Below, piece after piece: positions 1-5,117 of a stretch of DNA of 5,117 bases. Below the pieces are notes generated by a model, which saw only the letters and a program-made list of their open reading frames with translations, did no database searches and had not been told where the DNA came from. The number at the start of each line of letters is the position of its first letter. The first letter of the stretch is position 1. This DNA comes from Planctomycetota bacterium. GTDB lineage: Bacteria > Planctomycetota > Phycisphaerae > UBA1845 > CAIVHJ01. The DNA is taken from NCBI GenBank assembly GCA_022565195.1, contig JADFJZ010000165.1:1-5117 (forward strand), in the 5' to 3' direction. A program made the translations under genes and the position numbers.

Positions 1-82
1 AAAAAAAGAGACTCCGGTTCCGCTTCGGGTCCATCCCATTTCTAGTTGAGATTCCGAACCGCTCCATATCCTGAACCACGCC

Positions 83-161
83 GGGGTGCCACTGGCAGCT
101 TGTCTGCCAGTGCCGAGCGACGCACAACCTGCACAGGCGGACGAGCCGCCAGTGCCACGCC
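83..161. repeat. 79-bp two-hairpin element with imperfect terminal inverted repeats
   Basis: The ends, 83-98 and 146-161, are inverted repeats matching at 13 of 16 positions by hand alignment. Inside are two hairpins: CACTGGCAG (90-98) pairs with CTGCCAGTG (104-112) around a 5-nt loop, and GGCGG (136-140) pairs with CCGCC (146-150) around another 5-nt loop. The left hairpin recurs almost exactly at 354-386. Size, lack of coding capacity and hairpin structure suit a REP- or MITE-like intergenic element. It resembles repeats I recall from Planctomycetota, but that is memory and not a search result. Confidence 0.65.
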
Positions 162-353
162 GCCACCATTTTCTCATAGATCAGGCGCCAAGTTATAAGA
201 GTAGACGGAGGGCGTGCGCTGTACGTGTGCGCCGACCGGGTTCTTTGACAACTGCATAGATAGGGTGGATCGTCGGCGAAGAGTGTAGCGCCAAACGAAC
301 CCACGGCGCGCGCAAGCCCAACGCCGGGAAGGGCATGCCGCCGAATTCCGCGT

Positions 354-416
354 GGGTGCCACTGGCAGCTTGCCTGCCAGTGCCGACCACCCACACCGCA
401 AACACTCGCGGACAAG
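354..416. repeat. second, decayed copy of the two-hairpin element
   Basis: Bases 354-386 match 84-116 at 32 of 33 positions; the one difference, C for T, lies in the hairpin loop. The stem is CACTGGCAG (360-368) with CTGCCAGTG (374-382). Further right, GCGGACAAG at 408-416 matches GCGGACGAG at 137-145 with nearly the same offset from the left hairpin (52 against 51 bases), so the right half seems present but eroded. The right arm CCGCC and the terminal inverted repeat are not recognisable. Both copies have the same orientation. Confidence 0.6.
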
Positions 417-450
417 TACGCTTTTCGCATGACGCGAGCGTATCATCATC

Positions 451-541
451 AAGCCCCAGATGGGGCGATAGAGCAGTAGCCCACGGCGCCAGCCGTGGGG
501 CCTTGGGCCGCGCAGCACGAAGCCCCGGCAGGGGCGACAGA
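451..541 (+). repeat. composite hairpin unit, forward copy
   Basis: Three hairpins lie in series. The first is GCCCCA (453-458) with TGGGGC (461-466). The second is CCCACGGC (480-487) with GCCGTGGG (492-499) around a 4-nt loop. The third is GCCCC (522-526) with GGGGC (531-535) around a 4-nt loop. The same three elements return in reverse order and orientation at 594-681. The first and third hairpins are versions of one motif, so the unit itself reads B-C-B. There is no coding capacity. A structured-RNA or REP-like role is inference. Confidence 0.7.
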
Positions 542-593
542 AGTCGAGGCAGGCCGATTGTCACGTGCGATGCCGGCCGACCGAGTCGCTCTT

Positions 594-681
594 TCGCCCC
601 TGCCGGGGCTGCCTGTGTCGGTTGGGCCTGCAACCCACGGCTGACGCCGTGGGCTATCGATCTTCCGCCCCTCCCGGGGCT
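594..681 (-). repeat. composite hairpin unit, inverted copy
   Basis: This is the mirror of the unit at 451-541. Bases 594-610 are the exact reverse complement of 521-537 (17 of 17). Bases 633-656 match the reverse complement of 477-500 at 22 of 24. Bases 666-681 match the reverse complement of 521-536 at 15 of 16. The spacing between the outer GGGGC hairpin and the CCCACGGC hairpin is the same in both units, which argues for one ancestral element and against independent GC hairpins. The last hairpin ends 50 bases beyond the stop codon of the hydrolase gene, so it could cap that transcript, but no T-tract follows it on the minus strand. Confidence 0.7.
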
Positions 682-730
682 GGTGATTGGCCACCGTTCG
701 CGAATACCGCGGCGTGCCGGTGGATGACGG

Positions 731-1462
731 CTATGTCGCCGTTCCGCCTTCGGTCCAACTCACCGTGTCGCCCGGTTTCATGGCGACGACGCGGTTGGCC
801 AGGTCGGGGCCGAGGTGCTGTTTGAAGGCGTCGACCGTGCCGGTCAGGACCGGGAACGTGCCGTAGTGCATCGGGATGATCGCGGCTGGATCGAAGTACT
901 TGGCGGCGATGGCGGCGCCCTTGGGGCCCATCGTGAAATGGTCGCCGATGGGCAGCATGATGATCTTCGGGGCGTATAGTTCGTCGATCAGACTCATATC
1001 GCTGAATACATCAGTGTCGCCGGCATGGTAGACCGTGGCCAGGCCCGGCGCTTCGATCACGAATCCGCCCGGCATGCCCGCATAGACCAAGCCGTCCTTC
1101 GTCGAATAGCCGGACGAATGAAACGCCCGCGTCATCGTGAACTTGATGTCGTCGATGACCTGCGTGCCGCCCAGGTTCATGCCGCAATACTGCCCGCCCG
1201 GGCACGCCGACTCCAAAACGACGGCGAAATCGATATTGGTCACGACCTTGGGCGAATGCTGCTGCACCAGCGCGGGAACGTCCTCAGTGTGATCCGAGTG
1301 GCCGTGGGTCAGGGCGATGTAGTCGCAGCGCGGCTGAGTCTTCTCGCCGGCGGGGCAAGCGGGGTTGTTGGCCAGCCAAGGGTCGATCAGAATCACGCGC
1401 TCGTCCGGCAGGGTCAGGCGAAACGACGCATGGCCAAGAAAAGTAATCTGTCCGGAATTCAT
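731..1462 (-). CDS. UPF0173-type metal-dependent hydrolase (metallo-beta-lactamase fold)
   Basis: A 243-residue cytoplasmic protein, slightly longer than the roughly 225-230 residues usual for UPF0173/YtkL-like hydrolases. The start GQITFLGHASF, then LIDPWL (25-30), is typical of the family. Metal ligands are visible: THGHSDH with H53, H55, D57 and H58; H115 in AFHS; D149 in AGDT; and H199 in PMHYGTFP. GDHFTMGP (173-180) is the family's conserved GxxxTMGP-like loop. All ligands are present, so it should be an active di-metal hydrolase; the natural substrate of the family is unknown. The ATG is supported by AAGGAGG six bases upstream, which lies inside the end of the preceding gene. It is the second gene of a two-gene minus-strand operon, one base after its neighbour, and is probably translationally coupled to it. 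Confidence 0.93.
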   Translation of the reverse strand: MNSGQITFLGHASFRLTLPDERVILIDPWLANNPACPAGEKTQPRCDYIALTHGHSDHTEDVPALVQQHSPKVVTNIDFAVVLESACPGGQYCGMNLGGTQVIDDIKFTMTRAFHSSGYSTKDGLVYAGMPGGFVIEAPGLATVYHAGDTDVFSDMSLIDELYAPKIIMLPIGDHFTMGPKGAAIAAKYFDPAAIIPMHYGTFPVLTGTVDAFKQHLGPDLANRVVAMKPGDTVSWTEGGTAT

Positions 1463-1463
1463 T

Positions 1464-1997
1464 TCAATCCTCCTTGCCCGGCTTGGTGTCGGGCTGCTCT
1501 TTCGGTTGGGTGGCCGGCGCGGGCTTGGGCGCAGCTTCCAGAAACGTGCGATCGAGAATCACTTGCTCGTATATCTTCCATTGCCCGTCGCGCTTGCGGA
1601 AGATTTGCAGAGCGTCTCTCTCATTGTCCTTGAAGTCCGGGCCCTCGACCTTTTTGAGCGTTTGCTTCACCCGCGTCACGGCGATTTCATCATCGTGGTA
1701 CAGCAGCTTGAAATCGTCGAGGGAGTATTCGATTTTGTAAGTCTTGAATATCTGTCCAAACTGCGTACCGTACTTCACGATCAGTCGCGCATCCACATTC
1801 TCGATCGTGCCGGCGAGGTCCTCTTTTTGCTTGGCTTCAGTTTGTGCGACGAGCATGGCGCGAAGCTGCTTGGCGAGCTCCGCCCCGCCAGTCTCCTTGC
1901 CGGGCGCCGGGGAGGCCTCATCGGCGAAGGTCGCGCCAAAAATCACGGCCCCGCCAAGAAAAAGGGCAAGTGTGAGGAACGCGGCTGATCGGTTCAT
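1464..1997 (-). CDS. exported NTF2/SnoaL-like protein of unknown function
   Basis: A 177-residue protein when started at the ATG at 1997. An upstream in-frame ATG at 2075 would add 26 residues before the signal peptide. The 1997 start is preferred because GGAGG lies seven bases before it, and the sequence then opens with a typical signal: MNRS, a hydrophobic core at about 5-22, and a likely cleavage after ATFA at 25. A helical stretch follows (about 38-65), then a region with the alternating pattern of the NTF2/SnoaL-like cone fold (about 66-152), including DDEIAVTRVKQT and FRKRDGQWKIYEQVI, the strand pattern common in DUF4440-like proteins. The tail (about 155-177) is rich in P, K, E and Q and looks disordered. 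No catalytic motif is clear. It is the first gene of the operon with the UPF0173 hydrolase. The fold call is moderate; the function is unknown. Confidence 0.8.
   Translation of the reverse strand: MNRSAAFLTLALFLGGAVIFGATFADEASPAPGKETGGAELAKQLRAMLVAQTEAKQKEDLAGTIENVDARLIVKYGTQFGQIFKTYKIEYSLDDFKLLYHDDEIAVTRVKQTLKKVEGPDFKDNERDALQIFRKRDGQWKIYEQVILDRTFLEAAPKPAPATQPKEQPDTKPGKED
1469..1475 (-). promoter_or_regulatory. Shine-Dalgarno of the hydrolase inside the upstream gene's last codons
   Basis: On the minus strand AAGGAGG sits six bases before the hydrolase ATG. The same bases encode the K-E-D end of the NTF2-like protein, whose TGA is followed by one A and then ATG. Ribosomes finishing the first gene therefore stop on top of the next initiation site, the usual arrangement for translational coupling. 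Confidence 0.85.
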
Positions 1998-2004
1998 TTC
2001 TTGA

Positions 2005-2009
2005 CCTCC
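2005..2009 (-). promoter_or_regulatory. Shine-Dalgarno that fixes the NTF2-like start
   Basis: GGAGG on the minus strand lies seven bases before the ATG at 1997. The longer in-frame alternative at 2075 would put extra residues in front of an otherwise normal signal peptide. Confidence 0.75.
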
Positions 2010-2102
2010 GAGAATGACAACGACATACCGGACCCAATGCAGCGTGATCCGGGCAAACGCTGATTGTGGACGCAACGGCCGGATAATTCAAGCGCAGGCT
2101 GG

Positions 2103-2150
2103 CCTGCACTAAGGCGCGCCTGCATTAAGGCGCGTCTGTATTATGGGCAC
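2103..2150. repeat. 16-bp tandem repeats upstream of the HDOD gene
   Basis: CCTGCACTAAGGCGCG (2103-2118) is followed directly by CCTGCATTAAGGCGCG (2119-2134), matching at 15 of 16. A diverged third unit, TCTGTATTATGGGCAC (2135-2150), keeps 9 of 16 positions. The junction of units one and two makes the palindrome GGCGCGCC (2113-2120). The repeats lie 53-100 bases before the HDOD start, where tandem regulator sites or a recent local duplication could sit. Regulatory function is inference. Confidence 0.7.
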
Positions 2151-2189
2151 CAATTTGGAGGGCCGCTGCCGGGATACTAATCTCCATGC

Positions 2190-2197
2190 AAGGGGAG
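2190..2197 (+). promoter_or_regulatory. Shine-Dalgarno that decides the HDOD start
   Basis: AAGGGGAG lies six bases before the ATG at 2204. The upstream in-frame ATG at 2186 has no such site at the right distance and would place the purine run inside the coding sequence, so 2204 is the better start. Confidence 0.75.
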
Positions 2198-2203
2198 CCG
2201 ACC

Positions 2204-3145
2204 ATGCAGCAGGACATTCTACAGGCCATCAGGCAGACCGCCTTTGTGCCGTCGATGCCGGCCGCGGCGGTGCGGTTCATCGAGATGTGCATGCGCGAGG
2301 AGCCGGAATTCGACGACCTCGTCGACGTTCTCAGCGCGGACGCCGGCATGGCCAGCGAGATCCTGCGCCTGGCCAATTCGCCGTTCTTCGGAGTCACCCA
2401 GAGAATCTGCTCGCTCAAACAAGCTCTGACACTCCTGGGGCTGGTTAAGACGCGCAGCCTGGTCATGGGGCGCTATCTGGTGCAGCAAATCGACAAGCTG
2501 GAATGTCCTGCTTTGAACCACACCCATTTTTGGCGCCGGTCCATTACCTGCGCCACACTCGCGGCCCGGTTCAGCGAAGCCGGAGGCGAAGACGTGCGGG
2601 AAGAAGCGTTCATCTGCGGACTGCTGGCGGATATCGGCGTGGTTGTGCTGGCCGGCGCCGTCCCCGACCGCTACGAAACGATCGCTCGGGAATACGAACC
2701 GCTCCACGGCGACCGCTGGGTGGCACGCGAACTGCACCACGTGGGCATTTCCCACGCCACCGTGTCCGCTCTCATATTGCACGACTGGCAACTGCCTACC
2801 ACGATCGTCGAAGCCGTGCGATGCCATCACGACAACCTACACTTATCGCCGGGCAAGCGGCGCTTCAAAAGGATCGCCTGCCTGGTCGGCGCTGCCAGTG
2901 ATGCCACCGAACTGCTCCTGGAAGTGCAATCTCCAGCCAGAATTCGCGAACTCTGCTCGCTGGCTTCCGCCAAGAGCGGTCTGGCGATGGACACGCTCAT
3001 CGGCGCCTTGCTCAGCATTGACGATCACCTGGCGGACCTGGCCGCCCTGCTCCACATCCGCATCGAACCATCAAAAGCCCACGACCTCATCACGCGCGAT
3101 TTGGAGGCTCAGCTCGAGGCCTCCTATGAGCCGGAGCTCCTCTGA
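2204..3145 (+). CDS. stand-alone HDOD-domain protein
   Basis: A 313-residue soluble protein made mainly of one HDOD domain (about 12-215). Recognisable segments are the N-terminal FVPSMPAAAVRFIEM, then LVDVLSADAGMASEILRLANS with FFG (about 39-63), the ILRLANSPFFG type of motif that marks the family; LKQALTLLGL (71-80); FWRRSITCATLAARF (109-123); CGLLADIGVVVLA (138-150); and HDWQLPTTIVEAVRCHHD (193-210). The usual GLLHDIG is GLLADIG here, so the HD histidine is replaced by A142 while D143 remains. H180 and the H208-H209 pair are kept. The C-terminal 100 residues are helical with no domain I recognise. HDOD proteins without an output domain are usually regulatory scaffolds in signalling, motility or stress, and catalysis is unlikely here. 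An alternative start at 2186 would add six residues. It is separated from both neighbours by more than 100 bases, so it is probably monocistronic. Confidence 0.9.
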   Translation: MQQDILQAIRQTAFVPSMPAAAVRFIEMCMREEPEFDDLVDVLSADAGMASEILRLANSPFFGVTQRICSLKQALTLLGLVKTRSLVMGRYLVQQIDKLECPALNHTHFWRRSITCATLAARFSEAGGEDVREEAFICGLLADIGVVVLAGAVPDRYETIAREYEPLHGDRWVARELHHVGISHATVSALILHDWQLPTTIVEAVRCHHDNLHLSPGKRRFKRIACLVGAASDATELLLEVQSPARIRELCSLASAKSGLAMDTLIGALLSIDDHLADLAALLHIRIEPSKAHDLITRDLEAQLEASYEPELL

Positions 3146-3253
3146 GTCCAACACACCCGAAGGGCGCCGGCCGTGATTCATGCGCAGTTTTCCGGTCATG
3201 CCTAATTTCTGGCTAACTCCATGCCGATTAACCGATTAGACTGAGCAACCACC
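3146..3253 (+). other. intergenic gap before the UbiA-like gene
   Basis: These 108 bases separate the HDOD stop from the UbiA-like start. No clear intrinsic terminator with a T-tract is visible. A short direct repeat, CCGATTA (3224-3230 and 3232-3238, 8-base period), lies 16-30 bases before the ATG, in the probable leader. No strong Shine-Dalgarno precedes the ATG at 3254. Confidence 0.4.
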
Positions 3254-4168
3254 ATGGGCGCATACGTTGAATTACTCCGAATCCGACAGTGGATAAAGAA
3301 CGTGGCCGTGCTGGCGGCGCTGCCGTTCGGCTGGCTCGAGTACGGGTTCGCGTGCAGCGCAGCCATGGCGCTCGCCTTCGGCGCCTTTTGTGTGGCATCC
3401 AGCGCCGTCTACTCGTTCAACGACGTCCTCGACCGCCGGGAGGATTTGCTCCATCCCGGCAAACGGAACCGCCCGGTCGCGCGCGGGGCAGTGCCGCCTT
3501 CCGCAGCGATCCTGTTCGCAGCCGTGCTCGCAGCCGGCGCGATCGCACTCAGCTTTCTCATTCCGGATCGCCGGTTCGTCGCCTGTGTCGGCGGCTATCT
3601 GCTGTTGATGCTGGCGTATTCTCTGTTCCTCAAGCACGAGCCGATCCTGGATGTCATCATCATCGCCTGCGGGTTCGTCCTTCGTACCATAGCGGGAGCG
3701 ATCGCCATCAATGTCTATATTTCACCGTGGCTGGTCGTGTGTACATTCACGTTGTGCCTGTTCCTGGGATTCGGCAAACGCCGGAGCGAAATCTATGCCC
3801 TCAATAGCGCCGATGTGGCAGCACAACACCGCAAGACGCTGACACGATACAGTGCCGATCTGCTCAATCAATTGTTGAGCACGTCCGCAGGCGTGGCGTT
3901 GGTCACATTCATGCTTTACATTATGGGTACAGAAGCGCTGCCGGGCCAAACGGTCGTATTCGACAAGAGACCGCTGCTCTACACGTTTCCGTTGGTAGCC
4001 TACGGGCTTTTCCGTTACGCCATGCTGATCGAATCCGGCGAAGTCACCGGCCCGACCGACATCATCCTCAAGGACCGCATCTTGTTGGTCGTTGTAGTAT
4101 TATGGATGGCCACCAGCGCCGCCATCGTGCTGCGCGATCCAATTAAGGCCATTTTGTTTGGGAACTAG
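3254..4168 (+). CDS. UbiA-superfamily prenyltransferase, decaprenyl-phosphate phosphoribosyltransferase-like
   Basis: A 304-residue polytopic membrane protein with about eight or nine hydrophobic segments (for example about 34-55, 83-103, 109-126, 131-152, 157-173, 211-225, 241-256, 276-293). The N-terminal LRIRQWIKNVAVLAA (8-22), the first Asp motif NDVLD (N56, D57, D60) with D64, and HPGKRNRPVARG (67-78) match the branch of UbiA enzymes that contains mycobacterial decaprenyl-phosphate phosphoribosyltransferase. So do LKHEPILDV (126-134) and SPWLVVCTF followed by GKRRSE (174-179). That enzyme moves 5-phosphoribose from PRPP to a polyprenyl phosphate, the first step to lipid-linked arabinose. 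Substrate assignment here is inference from motif likeness; other UbiA substrates remain possible. The start gives the expected N-terminus, although the ribosome site is weak. It is followed two bases later by the DUF362 gene, implying an operon. The DprE1/DprE2 epimerase genes are not in the window. Confidence 0.85.
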   Translation: MGAYVELLRIRQWIKNVAVLAALPFGWLEYGFACSAAMALAFGAFCVASSAVYSFNDVLDRREDLLHPGKRNRPVARGAVPPSAAILFAAVLAAGAIALSFLIPDRRFVACVGGYLLLMLAYSLFLKHEPILDVIIIACGFVLRTIAGAIAINVYISPWLVVCTFTLCLFLGFGKRRSEIYALNSADVAAQHRKTLTRYSADLLNQLLSTSAGVALVTFMLYIMGTEALPGQTVVFDKRPLLYTFPLVAYGLFRYAMLIESGEVTGPTDIILKDRILLVVVVLWMATSAAIVLRDPIKAILFGN

Positions 4169-4170
4169 AT

Positions 4171-5117
4171 ATGTCCACGGTCGCCATCATCAAGACATCG
4201 CCGAAAACCGTCCTGGAAGACTACCATCGGCTGATGAATCTGGCCGGCTATCAGGATGTGATCGCCGCCGATGCGGACACCGCGCTGAAGATCAACATCA
4301 GTTGGCACTTCTTCTACCCCGCTGCTTCGACGACGCCCTGGCAACTCGACGGCGTGATCCGTGCCATGCTCAAGGACGGCTACAAGAAGGATCTCATGCA
4401 CGCCTGTCACAACCGCACCGTGGTCATTGATGCGTACCTGGGCGAGCGTGAGAACAAACACATCAACGTCGTGCAGGCCCACAATCTTCGGAATGTGCAT
4501 TTGTATGAAGACGGATCAGAGTGGATTCATATTCGCGATGCCGTGGGTGATCTGGCCGACGATTTCCTATGCCTCAATGACGTGTACCCGAACGGTTTCT
4601 CAATTCCGCGCCGCTTTATTGGTGAGAATATCATTCACTTTCCCACGGTCAAGACGCACGTGTTCACAACGACGACGGGGGCAATGAAGAACGCGTTTGG
4701 CGGCCTGCTCAACGAACACCGCCACTGGACGCACCCGGTCATCCACGAAACGCTGGTTGATTTGCTCATGATCCAGCAGAAAATCCACCGCGGCGTGTTC
4801 GCCGTCATGGATGGCACGTTCGCCGGCGACGGGCCCGGCCCGCGATGCATGATCCCGTATGTCAAGAATGTCCTGCTGGCCTCCGCCGACCAAGTGGCCA
4901 TCGACGCCGTAGCGGCGAAACTCATGGGCTTCGACCCGCTGCAAGACTGCAAGTTCATCCGCCTGGCCCACGAGCGCGGCCTGGGCTGTGGCGATGTTCG
5001 AGAGATCGAGTACGTCGGTGACGCCGAATTCGCGGAGATCAACTGGCACTTCGAGGGGCCTTTCAAGCAAATGACCTTCGCCGCGCGTATGCAACACAAG
5101 ATCTATTGGGGCAAGCT
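4171..5117 (+). CDS. DUF362-domain protein, 3'-truncated by the window edge
   Basis: An open frame of 315 complete codons with no stop before the window ends. Features typical of DUF362 appear in order: LKINISW (39-45) with a STTP stretch (53-56), matching the family's K-x-N plus Thr-Pro start; VIRAMLKDGY (62-71); FPTVKTHVFTTTTGAMKNAFGG (157-178), the family's conserved KTH...TGxxKN block with K161, H163, G170, K173 and N174; AVMDGTFAGDGPGPR (211-225); and DQVAIDAVAAKLMGFDP (240-256). The biochemical role of DUF362 is unknown to me, and some members carry a ferredoxin-like Fe-S domain. Cysteines here are scattered with no CxxCxxC cluster before the window edge. No signal peptide or membrane segment is seen. 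The start is two bases past the UbiA-like stop with a weak GGGA site (4160-4163), so coupling with that gene is likely. The C-terminus is not visible. Confidence 0.88.
   Translation, partial: MSTVAIIKTSPKTVLEDYHRLMNLAGYQDVIAADADTALKINISWHFFYPAASTTPWQLDGVIRAMLKDGYKKDLMHACHNRTVVIDAYLGERENKHINVVQAHNLRNVHLYEDGSEWIHIRDAVGDLADDFLCLNDVYPNGFSIPRRFIGENIIHFPTVKTHVFTTTTGAMKNAFGGLLNEHRHWTHPVIHETLVDLLMIQQKIHRGVFAVMDGTFAGDGPGPRCMIPYVKNVLLASADQVAIDAVAAKLMGFDPLQDCKFIRLAHERGLGCGDVREIEYVGDAEFAEINWHFEGPFKQMTFAARMQHKIYWGK

Larger units (their letters stand above)
1..730. other. gene-free repeat-rich region
   Basis: I see no credible coding sequence in these 730 bases. Open frames exist on both strands, but they are arginine/proline-rich GC-driven frames that run straight through palindromic repeats and match no family I know. 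The stretch contains a hairpin element at 83-161, a decayed second copy from 354, and a mirrored pair of composite hairpin units at 451-541 and 594-681. Bases 1-82 and 162-353 show nothing I can name apart from an A7 run at the very start. The region lies downstream of the minus-strand operon that ends at 731, so it can hold that operon's 3' end. Confidence 0.75.
1998..2203. promoter_or_regulatory. divergent intergenic region between the minus-strand operon and the HDOD gene
   Basis: The two flanking genes are transcribed away from each other, so both promoters should lie in these 206 bases. I cannot name a convincing -35/-10 pair on either strand. The best plus-strand -10-like hexamer is TATTAT at 2139-2144, within the third tandem repeat, but it has no good -35 at 16-18 bases. 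A short inverted repeat, GCAGG (2094-2098) with CCTGC (2103-2107), abuts the tandem repeats and could be part of an operator. The presence of promoters is inferred from gene layout. Confidence 0.45.

Noticed and set aside
245..250. TTGACA, a perfect -35 hexamer
   Set aside because: No acceptable -10 lies 16-18 bases downstream and no gene follows on that strand.
83..681. Possible CRISPR array
   Set aside because: The repeats are palindromic, few, unevenly spaced and partly inverted, with no regular spacers and no cas genes.
666..723. Intrinsic terminator for the minus-strand operon
   Set aside because: GC-rich hairpins are present, including CCACCG (691-696) with CGGTGG (718-723), but none is followed by a T-tract on the minus strand, and the second has a 21-base loop.
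174..727. Several overlapping open frames of 80-146 codons on both strands
   Set aside because: They run through the palindromic repeats, are rich in R, P, A and G, overlap one another on both strands and resemble no family. High GC content explains them.
1025..1988. Plus-strand open frames of about 200 codons antisense to the minus-strand operon
   Set aside because: The minus-strand frames have clear family motifs, a signal peptide and ribosome sites. The plus-strand frames have none and overlap each other.
2219..2830. A 203-codon minus-strand open frame inside the HDOD gene
   Set aside because: It is the antisense shadow of a well-supported HDOD coding sequence and has no recognisable motif.
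4165..5099. Minus-strand open frames opposite the DUF362 gene
   Set aside because: The plus strand carries a full run of DUF362 motifs without a stop; the antisense frames show none.

Overview
The window looks like a GC-rich bacterial chromosome or metagenome contig. The short palindromic repeats at the left end, built on GCCCC..GGGGC, CCCACGGC..GCCGTGGG and CACTGGCAG..CTGCCAGTG, resemble intergenic repeats I associate with Planctomycetota. That assignment comes from recollection and gene content, with no marker gene behind it, so it is tentative.

Layout: bases 1-730 hold no credible gene. They carry two copies of a hairpin element (83-161, and a decayed copy from 354) and two roughly 90-bp composite hairpin units facing each other (451-541 and 594-681). 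Bases 731-1997 are a two-gene minus-strand operon: a secreted or anchored NTF2/SnoaL-like protein, then a UPF0173-type metallo-beta-lactamase-fold hydrolase whose start lies one base past the upstream stop. A 206-bp divergent intergenic region (1998-2203) carries 16-bp tandem repeats. Bases 2204-3145 on the plus strand encode a stand-alone HDOD protein with a degenerate HD pair. After a 108-bp gap comes a plus-strand pair: a UbiA-superfamily membrane enzyme resembling decaprenyl-phosphate phosphoribosyltransferase (3254-4168), and, two bases later, a DUF362 protein that runs off the right edge (4171-5117).

Functionally, the minus-strand pair is translationally coupled but its shared role is unknown. 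The HDOD protein is probably a regulatory scaffold. The UbiA/DUF362 pair suggests a step in lipid-linked pentose or other polyprenyl-phosphate metabolism, joined to a protein of unknown role. Nothing here amounts to a clearly new defence or mobile system. The most unusual items are the mirrored hairpin array and the UbiA-DUF362 pairing.
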